Below, piece by piece: positions 55,093-64,000 of a stretch of DNA of 64,000 nt (the stretch's first letter is position 1; every line of letters starts with the position of its first letter). The position numbers were made by a program, and so were the translations under genes. The notes under the pieces were generated by a model. That model searched no databases, was not told where the DNA came from, and saw only the letters and a program-made list of their open reading frames with translations. The DNA comes from Streptococcus hyointestinalis (GTDB lineage Bacteria; Bacillota; Bacilli; Lactobacillales; Streptococcaceae), in the NCBI RefSeq assembly GCF_900459405.1, contig NZ_UHFN01000007.1, positions 1,922,001-1,986,000 on the forward strand, read 5' to 3'.

Positions 55093-56019
55093 ATGACGGA
55101 AACTTTATTATTGCGTGGTATTCAGCTTATCTTGGTTCTTGCCATGATTAGTATTTCTTTATACTTCATCTACTATATCAAAAAAAATCGGATAAATCCT
55201 TTTAAACGTTTCTTTACAGGACTTTGGATTGGCTTTATCACAGATGCACTGGATACTGTGGGGATTGGTTCATTTGCGACATCAACAACTTTGTTTAAAC
55301 TGACAAAGTTGGTTGAGGATGACCGTAAGCTACCAGCTACTATGACAGCGGCGCATGTTCTGCCTGTGCTTCTTCAGTCGCTTTGCTTTATCTTAGTTGT
55401 CAAGGTAGAGCCTCTGACACTAATTGCCATGGCATCTGCGGCATTTATCGGGGCTTTCTTTGGGAGTCATATCACAAAGAACTGGCATGCACCAACTGTC
55501 CAGCGTATATTAGGAAGTCTTCTTATCATCGCTGCTATCATCACGGTGTTTCGGATGGTGACAAATCCTGGAAGTGACATTACAAGTAGCTCTCATGGAC
55601 TGCATGGGATTTGGCTTGTTTTAGGGATTGTTTTCAATTTTGTCATCGGTGTCTTGATGACTATGGGACTTGGAAATTATGCTCCTGAGCTTATCTTCTT
55701 TTCTCTCATGGGACTTAGCCCGACAGTAGCTATGCCTGTTATGATGTTAGACGCAGCTATGATTATGACCGCCTCTAGCACTCAATTTATTAAAAGCGGG
55801 CGTGTCAATTGGGATGGCTTTTTCGGCTTAGTAGTTGGCGGTATCATAGGTGTTATTGTGGCTGTCTTGTTCTTGACAAATCTTAATCTTAATAGCCTGA
55901 AGCTCTTAGTTGTCTTTATCGTCCTCTTTACAGGAGGCATGCTCATTCGCTCTTCCTTTAAAAAGAGCTTAGAGCCTAACCATAATGGACACTTACATAC
56001 AAAACTCAATTCAAAATAA
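55093..56019 (+). CDS. TSUP family (TauE/SafE) membrane exporter
   Basis: A 308-residue protein of about eight helices with the TSUP repeats GLWIGFITDALDTVGIGSFATS near the start and NFVIGVLMTMGLGNYAPEL in the second half. It exports sulfite, sulfoacetate or a similar anion; the substrate here is unknown. A longer frame to TTG 55039 would cover its own promoter, so ATG 55093 is preferred. Confidence 0.88.
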   Translation: MTETLLLRGIQLILVLAMISISLYFIYYIKKNRINPFKRFFTGLWIGFITDALDTVGIGSFATSTTLFKLTKLVEDDRKLPATMTAAHVLPVLLQSLCFILVVKVEPLTLIAMASAAFIGAFFGSHITKNWHAPTVQRILGSLLIIAAIITVFRMVTNPGSDITSSSHGLHGIWLVLGIVFNFVIGVLMTMGLGNYAPELIFFSLMGLSPTVAMPVMMLDAAMIMTASSTQFIKSGRVNWDGFFGLVVGGIIGVIVAVLFLTNLNLNSLKLLVVFIVLFTGGMLIRSSFKKSLEPNHNGHLHTKLNSK

Positions 56020-56042
56020 AAAGAGGTAAACCACCTCTTTTT
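56018..56042 (+). terminator. Bidirectional terminator between the exporter and glpF
   Basis: AAAAAGAGGT and ACCTCTTTTT form a 10-bp stem with a 5-base loop. Confidence 0.82.
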
Positions 56043-56043
56043 A

Positions 56044-56895
56044 TTATGCATAAAGTAGTTTATAAAGGGCTACCGCACAGATAGCTGCTACAATTGGAGC
56101 GACAACTGGAACCCAAGAATACCACCATTTTGAATCCCCTTTGTGCTCGCCAAGAATTGATTTTGGTAAGAAGAAGTGAACAAGACGTGGACCCAAGTCA
56201 CGTGCTGGGTTAAGTCCAGGACCAGTAGGTCCACCTAGTGATGCTACAAGAGCTAGAACAAGGAAACCAAGTGCCATGTGGGCTACAGATTGACCAGCAT
56301 TTGTGTAAGATCCGATTTGGATTTTACCAGCAACTTCTGTGATGTCAATACCATTGCTTGTTGCATAGCTTGCAATTTCAGCGCCAAAGTAGTTCTTTGT
56401 CAATGCCATAGCACCAAAGAAAAGGACAAATGAACCAAAGAATTCATTCAAGAAACCGTTAATTTGAGCTGCTTTGCGTGTTTCTGGTTTGTTGTTATCC
56501 AAGCTAACGATTGTTGAGAAAGTTCCCAAAATAGCATTTGGATTTTCAGTTTGCAAGTAGTATGGTTTGTGTGTTGCCACAACAACAAGCTGACCACAAA
56601 TCGCACCAAGGAATTGAGCGATGATATAGTAAGGAACTTGTGCCCAAGGGAAGTAGCCTGATACTGCAAGTCCTAGTGTAAAGGCAGGGTTGATGTGGTT
56701 ACCTGAGACATTCCCAAACATAAGCGCAGGAATCATAACCCCCATACCGTAACCAATAGCAATAGTCAACCAACCACTGGCATGACCTTTAGTTCCTTTA
56801 AGTTCAACGTTAGCAACAGCTCCGTTTCCTAAGATAATCAGGAAAGCCGTCCCTAAAAACTCTGTGATATATTTCACAGTCCATGTAACATCCAT
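56044..56895 (-). CDS. glpF: Glycerol uptake facilitator (aquaglyceroporin)
   Basis: A 283-residue MIP channel with six helices and two NPA boxes: NPAFTLG near 69 and GLNPARDLGPR near 227. The Asp after the second NPA (NPARD) marks a glycerol-permeable GlpF rather than a water channel. It is divergent from pepX. GGAGGATA precedes the ATG. Confidence 0.92.
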   Translation of the reverse strand: MDVTWTVKYITEFLGTAFLIILGNGAVANVELKGTKGHASGWLTIAIGYGMGVMIPALMFGNVSGNHINPAFTLGLAVSGYFPWAQVPYYIIAQFLGAICGQLVVVATHKPYYLQTENPNAILGTFSTIVSLDNNKPETRKAAQINGFLNEFFGSFVLFFGAMALTKNYFGAEIASYATSNGIDITEVAGKIQIGSYTNAGQSVAHMALGFLVLALVASLGGPTGPGLNPARDLGPRLVHFFLPKSILGEHKGDSKWWYSWVPVVAPIVAAICAVALYKLLYA

Positions 56896-56924
56896 GAGTC
56901 TTTGTATCCTCCAACATTTATTAT

Positions 56925-56954
56925 TTAGACATGTACTATTTTATCAAGTATAAT
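56925..56954 (+). promoter_or_regulatory. Probable pepX promoter
   Basis: TTAGAC (56925-56930), an 18-base spacer and TATAAT (56949-56954), about 55 bases upstream of the pepX start. Confidence 0.5.
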
Positions 56955-57008
56955 AGATAATGTAAAGCTATTCTAAAAATAAAAATACTTCTGTAAGAAA
57001 GGATGCTT

Positions 57009-59279
57009 ATGCGTTATAATCAATTCAGCTATATTCCTGTAGATGCTAAGTCTGCACTTCATGAGATGAATTCTCTTGGTTTTTCACTCTCTGATACTTT
57101 TGAGGATAAGAAAAACCTTGAGTTTTTTGTACGACAAACACTCTTTCACTATCACGACACCGACTATGCTCTTAGTCTTATGATTGCTGATAATGACCAT
57201 GACTTGCTTGAGTTTTTCACTTCTAGCTTAGAATTAAGTCGTGAGCGTTTTGCCATGATTGCTCTGCAGTTGCTTGGTTTTATTCCAAATGTTGACTTCA
57301 CAAACGGTCTTGATTTTGTGGATAAGATTGGCTTAGCTATTGAGGAAGAGAGCTTCATCCAAAGACTTTACCACCTGCTAGCTTGTCGTACCAAGTCAGG
57401 CAATACTTTGATAGATGACTTGGTCAGTAAAGGGCTTCTTGCAGCTGATAATCACTACCACTTCTTTAACGGCAAGAGTCTTGCGACCTTTGACACTAAC
57501 GACCTCATCAAAGAAGTCGTCTATGTTGAAGCGCCCATAGATAGCGATAAGGACGGTAAACTGGACTTGGTCAAGGTGAATATCATTCGTCCACGTGTGG
57601 ATACGCCACTTCCTACCATGATGACAGCAAGTCCTTATCATCAAGGCACTAACGAAGTCGCAAACGACAGAAAACTGCACAAGATGAAAGGTGATTTAGC
57701 TGTCAAGCCAGCTCACACCATCTCTGTTGAAACCAAAACCTTCACACCGCTAGAAGGAAACTACGAGGACTTGCCAACTGGAGAGGCTGAGGAGACATTT
57801 TCTTATATCGATAGCTACACGCTAAACGATTATTTCTTAGCCCGTGGATTTGCTAATATCTATGTCTCTGGTATCGGAACCGCTGGTTCTGATGGTTTTA
57901 TGACCAGCGGTGATTATACTCAAATCCACTCTTTTAAAGCTGTGATTGACTGGCTAAATGGACGGGCTAGAGCCTACAGTAGCCACCGCCGTGACCAGCT
58001 TGTTCTTGCCTCTTGGGCAAGTGGCTTAGTGGCAACTACTGGTAAATCCTATCTTGGTACCATGTCAACAGGGCTCGCTACGACAGGTGTCGATGGGCTT
58101 GAGGTTATCATCGCTGAAGCTGCCATCTCCTCTTGGTATGATTATTACCGTGAAGGCGGACTGGTCTCAAGTCCTGGTGGCTATCCTGGCGAGGATCTTG
58201 ATGTTCTGACCGAGTTAACCTACTCTAAAAATCTCCTAGCTGGTGATTACCTACGCCACAATGAAAACTACCAAACATTACTCGCAGAACAATCTGCTGC
58301 TCTTGAGCGTGAAACTGGTGATTACAATCAATTTTGGCATGATAGAAACTATCTCCCTCATGCGTCAAAAGTCAGCTGTGAGGTTGTCTTTACGCATGGT
58401 CTTCAAGACTGGAATGTCACACCTAAACAAGTCTACCAAATCTTCAACGCTCTACCCGCTCATATCAATAAACACCTCTTTTTACACCACGGACAGCACG
58501 TTTATATGCACAACTGGCAGTCCATTGATTTTAGAGAAAGTATGAATGCTCTCTTGACACAAAAGTTGCTTAAAGTTGACAACAACTTTACACTCGATAC
58601 GGTCATCTGGCAGGACAATCAGATTGAACAAAGCTGGAGGACACTAGATACCTTTGGCAGTCAAAAGCAAAAGACAATCGCACTTTCTGGTGGCATCAAA
58701 ACAGTCGAAAACCACTACGATGACACTACTTTTGAGCGTTATTGCAAGCAATTCAATCACTTCAAGGTGAACTTATTTGCTGGAAAAGCGCAACAAATTG
58801 TTCTTGATATTCCAATTAAAGAAAATCTACTGATCAACGGAACCTGTCAACTAAACTTGACGGTTAAATCAAGCACTTGTAAAGGTATCCTGTCCGCACA
58901 GCTTCTTGACTTTGGTGCTAAAAAACGTTTTTCAGATACCCCTGCTATTCTTAATCTCCATAGCCTTGATAATGGTCAAAATTTCTCTCGTGAAGCACTG
59001 CGTGAGTTACCTTTCAAGGAAAGCTCGTTTCGTGTCGTGACAAAAGCAAGACTCAATCTCCAAAATAGAAAAGACCTTTTAGACATCTCACCAGTTACTC
59101 CTGACCAATGGATGACAGTACAACTGGTACTACAGCCAACCATTTATAGACTAGAAAAAGGAAATACTTTGAGGCTACTCCTTTATACGACAGACTTTGA
59201 GCACACCATCCGTGACAATAGCGACTATCACCTCAGCATTGACCTTGATAAGTCTGGGCTTATCCTGCCTTATGATTAA
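57009..59279 (+). CDS. pepX: Xaa-Pro dipeptidyl-peptidase
   Basis: A 756-residue cytoplasmic serine peptidase (S15) that removes X-Pro dipeptides from peptides such as casein fragments. An N-terminal helical domain, the alpha/beta-hydrolase core with the nucleophile in [11 protein letters not shown] (near 345-355), the Asp in GLQDWNV and the His in HHGQHVY, and a C-terminal jelly-roll are all present. ATG 57009 has AAAGG at proper spacing; an ATG 6 bases earlier is less likely. Confidence 0.95.
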   Translation: MRYNQFSYIPVDAKSALHEMNSLGFSLSDTFEDKKNLEFFVRQTLFHYHDTDYALSLMIADNDHDLLEFFTSSLELSRERFAMIALQLLGFIPNVDFTNGLDFVDKIGLAIEEESFIQRLYHLLACRTKSGNTLIDDLVSKGLLAADNHYHFFNGKSLATFDTNDLIKEVVYVEAPIDSDKDGKLDLVKVNIIRPRVDTPLPTMMTASPYHQGTNEVANDRKLHKMKGDLAVKPAHTISVETKTFTPLEGNYEDLPTGEAEETFSYIDSYTLNDYFLARGFANIYVSGIGTAGSDGFMTSGDYTQIHSFKAVIDWLNGRARAYSSHRRDQLVLASWASGLVATTGKSYLGTMSTGLATTGVDGLEVIIAEAAISSWYDYYREGGLVSSPGGYPGEDLDVLTELTYSKNLLAGDYLRHNENYQTLLAEQSAALERETGDYNQFWHDRNYLPHASKVSCEVVFTHGLQDWNVTPKQVYQIFNALPAHINKHLFLHHGQHVYMHNWQSIDFRESMNALLTQKLLKVDNNFTLDTVIWQDNQIEQSWRTLDTFGSQKQKTIALSGGIKTVENHYDDTTFERYCKQFNHFKVNLFAGKAQQIVLDIPIKENLLINGTCQLNLTVKSSTCKGILSAQLLDFGAKKRFSDTPAILNLHSLDNGQNFSREALRELPFKESSFRVVTKARLNLQNRKDLLDISPVTPDQWMTVQLVLQPTIYRLEKGNTLRLLLYTTDFEHTIRDNSDYHLSIDLDKSGLILPYD

Positions 59280-59283
59280 GAAA

Positions 59284-59316
59284 AATACCTTGACTAGCGT
59301 CAAGGTATTATTTTTT
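59284..59316 (+). terminator. Terminator of pepX
   Basis: AATACCTTGAC and GTCAAGGTATT form an 11-bp stem followed by ATTTTTT. It can serve convergent manO as well. Confidence 0.82.
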
Positions 59317-59673
59317 GCGTTTAAATTTTGCAACGATTGTTTGTAAAAGTGTGGGTAAGCGGACAACCTTTTCATCACCAATATGCTGTCTTGCTATCTT
59401 TAAAATCTTACCAGAGTCTTTTGAGGCAAATAAGAACTTGCCTTGTGTTGTATAGACCTCAAAGTGGCGACTAATCTTACGTCCCGTGATATTTGCCCCC
59501 ATCTTATCAATGCTATCCCAAGGGATTTGGATATAGTCGTTAACATTTTTATCATTGTAAAACTCAAAACCTTTATTTCCTAATAGAAATTTACCGACTT
59601 TATTACCACCTATAGCAAGATAGGAAACACCTGTTGTTGTTAGCTCAACCGTACTATTTAATGATTGGACCAT
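59308..59673 (-). CDS. manO: DUF956 family protein ManO
   Basis: A 121-residue protein of the DUF956 family, found next to mannose PTS operons in lactic acid bacteria and called ManO. Visible core: TTGVSYLAIGGNKVGKFLLG and IQIPWDSIDKMGANI. Its function is not settled. It lies downstream of manN behind a hairpin, so partial read-through from the operon is likely. Confidence 0.85.
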   Translation of the reverse strand: MVQSLNSTVELTTTGVSYLAIGGNKVGKFLLGNKGFEFYNDKNVNDYIQIPWDSIDKMGANITGRKISRHFEVYTTQGKFLFASKDSGKILKIARQHIGDEKVVRLPTLLQTIVAKFKRKK

Positions 59674-59709
59674 AGTTTCTCCTTTAGTAGTATACCTTCA
59701 TTATAACAT

Positions 59710-59733
59710 AAAAGAAGGCTTTAGCCTTCTTTT
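59710..59733 (-). terminator. Hairpin between manN and manO
   Basis: AAAAGAAGGCT and AGCCTTCTTTT form an 11-bp stem with a 2-base loop and T-run. It ends the manLMN message or lowers manO expression. Confidence 0.75.
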
Positions 59734-59750
59734 AGTCTTATCGTATATAC

Positions 59751-60662
59751 TTACATCAAACCAATCACGTGCGCAACGATACCCACGATGAAAAGTCCGA
59801 TAATCATTACGATTGGAGACACTTTCTTCTTAAGCAACCACATACATAGGAAAGTAAGAAGAAGTCCCATCAACCCTGGAATCAAGGAATCTAATTGTCC
59901 TTGCAGAGTGTTTGCTTTTTCTTGCGTCAAGCTAAGACCGCTCTGAACTTGTCCAAGGATTTCTTGCAATTTACCACCTGTGACAGCTCCGTTTGGAAAC
60001 TCAATATAAGCTCCTTTTGAGAGTTGAGTTGATGGCAGACTTAATGTGAAGGTCACATTTACCCAACGCTCAACCAAGGCTGCAAGGATGAACATACCAA
60101 GGATAGAAGCTCCTTTGGTAATCTTTTGAAGAAGTCCACCTGAGAGGTCTTTTGTGATTTCAGAACCTGCTTTGTAACCAAACTCTTGCGTGTACCATAG
60201 GAATGCCATACGGATGATGTTCCAACCAAAGAAGAAGATAAGTGGACCAACGATATTTCCAGCAGAGGCAAGTGAAGCTCCAAGCGCTCCCAAGATAGGA
60301 CGAACAGTAAACCAGAAAACTGGGTCACCAATACCTGCAAGAGGTCCCATCATACCGATTTTAACCCCTTGGATAGCAGTGTCATCAATTTCTGCACCGT
60401 TTGCTTTTTCTTCTTCAAGCGCTAATGTAACCCCCATGATAGGTGCTGCTACGTATGGGTGCGTATTGAAGAACTCAAGGTGACGCTCAAGCGCTGCTGC
60501 ACGGTCTTCTTTAGTTGTGTATAATTTTTTAATTGCTGGGATGAGTGAGTATGCCCAACCAAGGTTTTGCATACGTTCGTAGTTCCAAGACCCTTGTAAG
60601 AAGGTAGAACGCCACCATACTTTACGACGGTCTGATTTTGTTAATTGAATCTTTTCAGCCAT
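59751..60662 (-). CDS. manN: Mannose PTS system EIID component
   Basis: A 303-residue membrane subunit of the mannose/glucose PTS with the EIID features RSTFLQGSWNYERMQNLGW at the start and GPLAGIGDPVFWFT in the middle. With ManM it forms the sugar channel, which is also the receptor for class IIa bacteriocins. It starts 15 bases after manM. Confidence 0.95.
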   Translation of the reverse strand: MAEKIQLTKSDRRKVWWRSTFLQGSWNYERMQNLGWAYSLIPAIKKLYTTKEDRAAALERHLEFFNTHPYVAAPIMGVTLALEEEKANGAEIDDTAIQGVKIGMMGPLAGIGDPVFWFTVRPILGALGASLASAGNIVGPLIFFFGWNIIRMAFLWYTQEFGYKAGSEITKDLSGGLLQKITKGASILGMFILAALVERWVNVTFTLSLPSTQLSKGAYIEFPNGAVTGGKLQEILGQVQSGLSLTQEKANTLQGQLDSLIPGLMGLLLTFLCMWLLKKKVSPIVMIIGLFIVGIVAHVIGLM

Positions 60663-60677
60663 TATAATTCTCCCTCT

Positions 60678-61487
60678 CTAGTAATCTTCTAAGATGTCTC
60701 CAATTGGATCACCTGAGCCACCACCAGCATTGCCGCCAGTTCCAGAACCACCTTTTTCTGAAAGGTTAAGGTAGATAAGGGCGATAGCAACACCGATAGT
60801 ACCAAGAGCGATAAGTGTGAAGTCTCCGACAGCTGCAAAGACAAAACCAAGAGCAAAGAATGGCCATGTTTCACGTGTTGCCATCATGTTGATAACCATT
60901 GCGTAACCAACGGCAACGACCATACCACCACCGATAGTCATACCGTCTTTTAGCCAAGCTGGAATAGCATTAAGCATTGCTTGAACGGTTTCAGTTGGAA
61001 GGGCAAGTAAAAGTGCGATTGGAAGCATGATACGAAGCCCTTGTAAGATAAGTGCAGTGAAGTGAGCTGTTTCAACAGCACGGATATTACCATTTTTAGC
61101 GGCACTATCAGCACCGTGAACGATGGCAACTGAGATTGTACGCACAATCATAGTAAGTGCAAGACCTGCAACAGCAAGTGGGATAGCTACGGCTTGGGCA
61201 ACCCCAACACCAGTTTTGGTGAAGTCGCCACCTTTAATCATGATAACAGACGCTGCTGTAGCGGCTAGGGCGATATCTGGTGCTACCGCTGCTCCGATAT
61301 TTGCCCAACCAAGAGCAATCATTTGAAGAGCACCACCAAGCATAAGCCCTGCTTCTAAGTGACCAGTTACCAAACCAATCAAAGTACATGATACCAATGG
61401 TTGATGGAACTGGAATTGGTCAAGGATACCATCAAGACCTGCGAGAAAGGCGATGATGAGCACCAAAATAATAGAAATAACTGACAT
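60678..61487 (-). CDS. manM: Mannose PTS system EIIC component
   Basis: A 269-residue hydrophobic EIIC subunit (ISIILVLIIAFLAGLDGILDQFQFHQPLVSCTLIGLVTGH at the start). Multiple helices form the substrate pathway with ManN. A Gly-rich tail (SGTGGNAGGGSGD) ends it. A 93-base gap with hairpins separates it from manL. Confidence 0.95.
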   Translation of the reverse strand: MSVISIILVLIIAFLAGLDGILDQFQFHQPLVSCTLIGLVTGHLEAGLMLGGALQMIALGWANIGAAVAPDIALAATAASVIMIKGGDFTKTGVGVAQAVAIPLAVAGLALTMIVRTISVAIVHGADSAAKNGNIRAVETAHFTALILQGLRIMLPIALLLALPTETVQAMLNAIPAWLKDGMTIGGGMVVAVGYAMVINMMATRETWPFFALGFVFAAVGDFTLIALGTIGVAIALIYLNLSEKGGSGTGGNAGGGSGDPIGDILEDY

Positions 61488-61580
61488 TATTCTAAATCCT
61501 TTCGTAAAATACCTAAGTCAAATCAAGCTTAGGTGAGCTAATAAGACATGTGACACATGTTACCTTTTGTGCCTGTACAC
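61488..61580 (-). promoter_or_regulatory. Intercistronic hairpins between manL and manM
   Basis: On the minus strand ACCTAAG...CTTAGGT forms a stem, and AACATGTG-TCACATGT forms another upstream of it. There is no T-run, so they more likely set mRNA processing or stability than terminate. Confidence 0.4.
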
Positions 61581-62573
61581 TTATTGTACGTTTGCTTTTT
61601 TAATCAAGTCAAACAGGTTTTTAGGAGAGTCATTTGGTACTTTACGTACGTCAAATGATACGCCCAAATCACGTAATTTTTCAAAGGTTTCAACGTCTGC
61701 TTTATCCATAGAAAGAACGTTGTTCACCATTGTTTTACCTGTTGAGTGTGCCATAGAGCCGACGTTGAGTTCTTTGATTGGCACACCACCCTCGATAGCA
61801 CGAAGGGCGTCTTGAGGTGTTTCAAAGAGAATAAGCGCATGTGTGTTTCCAAAACGTGGGTCTTTTGAAACAGCGATTAACTTGTCAATTGGTACGACAT
61901 TAGCTCTTACACCAGCAGGGGCTGCTTGTTTGATCAAGCCTTTACGCAATTCATCTTTAGCAACAGTATCAGATGCGACAATGATACGGTCTGCTTTTGA
62001 TGCAGGTGTCCAACCTGTTGCGACTTGTCCATGAAGCAAGCGTGTGTCGATACGAGCAAGATTGATTTTCAACTTACCATCGCCAATAACTGTTCCTTCT
62101 GGAATAGCTTCTTGTGGTGCGCTAGCTGTCTCGCCTGCTGCACCGGCTTCTTCCTTAGGATTAAGCTCTTCTGGCAATGCTTTAATACCATCTTTTGCTT
62201 CTTTGATGATATTTGCTGCGACACTCTCTACACCTGCGTTTGCATCCATCATACGCTCAGTGTAAGCTTGAATCAACATTGGCAAGTTAAGACCGGTGAT
62301 GATAGCCATTTTACGATCAGGATTTTCTCCTTGAATACGGCTTGCTTGGTTAAATGGTGACCCACTCCAAAGGTCAGCCAATACAAGAATCTCATCATCG
62401 GCATCAAATTGCCCAATAGCATTGTTGAAGTGTTCATAGAGGTCGTCTGGACCTTCGTTTGGCATGAAAGTCACCACTTGAACTTTCTCTTGCTCACCGA
62501 AAATCATCGAACCTGACTGATGAATACCTTCAGCAAATTTACCGTGGCTGGCAATAATAATACCAATACCCAT
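61581..62573 (-). CDS. manL: Mannose PTS system EIIAB component
   Basis: A 330-residue cytoplasmic fusion. EIIA occupies about 1-135 with phospho-His near 10 ([11 protein letters not shown]). An Ala/Glu/Pro linker spans about 140-165, and EIIB follows with phospho-His in [15 protein letters not shown]. It receives phosphate from HPr and passes it to glucose or mannose. It is the first gene of manLMN. Confidence 0.95.
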   Translation of the reverse strand: MGIGIIIASHGKFAEGIHQSGSMIFGEQEKVQVVTFMPNEGPDDLYEHFNNAIGQFDADDEILVLADLWSGSPFNQASRIQGENPDRKMAIITGLNLPMLIQAYTERMMDANAGVESVAANIIKEAKDGIKALPEELNPKEEAGAAGETASAPQEAIPEGTVIGDGKLKINLARIDTRLLHGQVATGWTPASKADRIIVASDTVAKDELRKGLIKQAAPAGVRANVVPIDKLIAVSKDPRFGNTHALILFETPQDALRAIEGGVPIKELNVGSMAHSTGKTMVNNVLSMDKADVETFEKLRDLGVSFDVRKVPNDSPKNLFDLIKKANVQ

Positions 62574-62901
62574 GTGTTCTCCTCCTTTATATTTTTCTTA
62601 AAAGCTACTTTACTCCTCTCCCTCTTAGAAAAGATTAAGTTGTTTTTAAAGAAATTTTTAGAACTAATTCATTGTAACCCTTTTCACGTATTTTTTCAAG
62701 TATTTTTACAAGATTTTTTTGTTTTTTCAATTAACAATTTTAATAATTTTATATCCTATTTTTTATTTATTATAAAATTATTAAGAAGGCGGTTGACTTG
62801 GTTCGTAATTGATTGAATATTCTTTCTATTGTAGCTCCTTTGCACAGCTTTTTGACAGGAAAAAGTAAGCTGTCTTTTTAGCACACACTTTTTTGGACAA
62901 A
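62574..62901. other. manL leader and promoter region
   Basis: No gene seen. It holds a long AT-rich manL leader (about 90 bases) and the promoter at 62671-62699. On the far side is a hairpin ACAGCTT...AAGCTGT followed by TTTTT near 62844-62878, which may end plus-strand read-through. Confidence 0.4.
62671..62699 (-). promoter_or_regulatory. manLMN promoter
   Basis: TTGAAA (62694-62699), a 17-base spacer and TACAAT (62671-62676) on the minus strand. No clear cre site was found here. Confidence 0.65.
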
Positions 62902-62932
62902 AAATAGAGCAGAGATAAACTCTGCTCTATTT
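62902..62932 (-). terminator. Terminator of nagA
   Basis: AAATAGAGCAGAG and CTCTGCTCTATTT form a 13-bp stem with a 5-base loop, overlapping the nagA stop codon. Confidence 0.82.
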
Positions 62933-64000
62933 AATCTGCTTGATAGCCACAAGTGCCATCCACATAAGTCGCTTTGAGGTTAAAGTTCTCATCAAGCACA
63001 AGGAAATCTGCTGCTCTGCCTTTTTCTAAACACCCACAATAAGCGTCAATCTTGGCGGATTTGGCTGCCACCTGAGTCGCCATTTGAATCGCTTCATGTG
63101 GGGTTGCAATGCCCCAGTTAATGATATTTTGGACAGCGTCTTTGAGCTCCAAAATAGAACCAGCTAGATTGCCACCGTCTTTTAAGCGCACAGTGCCATC
63201 TTTGACAACGACAGGAAACTCACCTAGCATATAGTCACCATTTTCTCTACCACCAGCACTCATGCAGTCCGTGATAAGAGCGACATGCTCACACCCCTTG
63301 TGCTGCATGAGGATATGACAAGCTGCTGGGTGCACATGGTGCCCATCACAAATCAACTCCGCATAAGTCCCATCTAAATCAAGCACAGCACCAACCATAC
63401 CAGGCTCACGGTGATTGAGCCCACGCATGCCGTTGTAAGCGTGCACCCAGACATCTGCTCCAGCGTCAACGGCTGCTTTTGCCTCAGCATAGGTAGCATT
63501 GGAGTGTCCAAGAGCAACAACTACGCCTTGCTTGGTCAGCTCACTGATAAAGTGCGACACGCCCTCACGCTCTGGAGCAACTGCAATCTTGGTCAAGAGC
63601 CCACCAGCTGCCTTTTGCCAAGTAGCAAACTCTTCTAAGCTAGGGTCTCGCATATAGTCTGGATTTTGAGCGCCCTTGTGCTCTTCTGTAAAGAAAGGAC
63701 CTTCAAAGAAAATCCCTTGAATTTTAGCGCCAGCTTCACTCCCTTTGACGCTGGCAATGGTACGGCAAATGTCCTCTAGCGTCTCAAAAGAAGCAGTCAG
63801 CGCTGTCGGCAGAAACGATGTCACACCTGTAGATAGCAGCGCCTTACTCATCTCTTTTAGTCCTTCAGCCGAATTGTCCATGACATCATGCCCAGCAAAT
63901 CCGTGGATATGCGTGTCCACTAGACCTGGGGCGATACTCATCCCTGTGTAGTCAAGGACCTCTTTGCCCTCTTCAATGCTATCTACCCACTCACCAAAAC
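62931..64000 (-). CDS. nagA: N-acetylglucosamine-6-phosphate deacetylase, 5' end outside window
   Basis: The open frame runs off the window end, so the first residues are missing. Visible metal-site motifs are GLVDTHIHGFAGHD, FFEGPF, ALGHSNA, HAYNGM and LITDCMSAGG. The enzyme makes glucosamine-6-phosphate from GlcNAc-6-P, feeding amino sugars into glycolysis and wall synthesis. An internal ATG at 63941 is not the start: the in-frame codons before it (FGEWVDSIEEG...) belong to the family. Confidence 0.93.
   Translation of the reverse strand, partial: FGEWVDSIEEGKEVLDYTGMSIAPGLVDTHIHGFAGHDVMDNSAEGLKEMSKALLSTGVTSFLPTALTASFETLEDICRTIASVKGSEAGAKIQGIFFEGPFFTEEHKGAQNPDYMRDPSLEEFATWQKAAGGLLTKIAVAPEREGVSHFISELTKQGVVVALGHSNATYAEAKAAVDAGADVWVHAYNGMRGLNHREPGMVGAVLDLDGTYAELICDGHHVHPAACHILMQHKGCEHVALITDCMSAGGRENGDYMLGEFPVVVKDGTVRLKDGGNLAGSILELKDAVQNIINWGIATPHEAIQMATQVAAKSAKIDAYCGCLEKGRAADFLVLDENFNLKATYVDGTCGYQAD

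Overview
The window is low-GC Firmicute DNA from a Streptococcus, most likely the S. bovis/S. equinus complex or a close relative. Support: housekeeping blocks typical of streptococci (rnhC-lepB-recD2, zapA-cvpA-mutS2, dinB next to pflB, pepX, manLMN-manO, nagA), a MutY without Fe-S cysteines, a cpsABCD-headed exopolysaccharide operon and a YSIRK surface protein. No rRNA, tRNA or CRISPR array was seen.

Layout. 1-4.2 kb (minus): a three-gene operon with a membrane protein, a TcaA-like membrane protein and an Hsp70 paralogue. 4.3-4.96 kb (minus): a self-contained transcription unit of five tiny ORFs (13-19 codons). Each has its own Shine-Dalgarno and each encodes the core R-Y-K/R-N-G-D with different codons; I do not recognise the family. 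5-8 kb: mutY, a MocR-type regulator and an ECF transporter S component. 8.2-27.3 kb: the EPS operon (minus), bracketed by two direct copies of an IS481-like element. It carries the regulation and export genes cpsA-D, a priming sugar transferase, flippase, UDP-galactopyranose mutase, several glycosyltransferases, a Wzy polymerase, a Stealth phosphotransferase, an acyltransferase and a GH43-like protein. The acyltransferase begins in nine tandem AGAGC repeats, a likely phase-variation switch. An ISL3 element with an 8-bp target duplication sits just downstream of it.

27.4-36.1 kb: an amino-acid permease, yjdF with its riboswitch, trxA, a PAP2 phosphatase, mutS2, a YSIRK/Rib/SH3b surface protein, cvpA and zapA. 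36.3-44.7 kb: two related IS110 elements with conserved non-coding leaders (probable bridge RNAs), one on each side of rnhC-lepB-recD2-(membrane protein)-dinB. 45-51.6 kb: pflB, then a 4.2-kb nest in which an ISL3 copy was entered by an IS481-like element (25-bp target duplication) and by a third IS110; the nest separates pflB from its terminator. 51.6-64 kb: a GNAT acetyltransferase, a frameshifted DUF389 gene, a serine hydrolase, cppA, a TSUP exporter, glpF, pepX, manO, manN/M/L and the 3' part of nagA.

The strongest candidate for an undescribed system is the tiny-ORF array at 4291-4959. It has consensus promoters, a cre-like site, a terminator, five strong ribosome-binding sites and synonymous codon drift around a fixed peptide core. 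Other notable points are the pentanucleotide repeat switch in the EPS acyltransferase, apparently leaderless promoters in front of several genes, and the nested IS elements with candidate guide RNAs.
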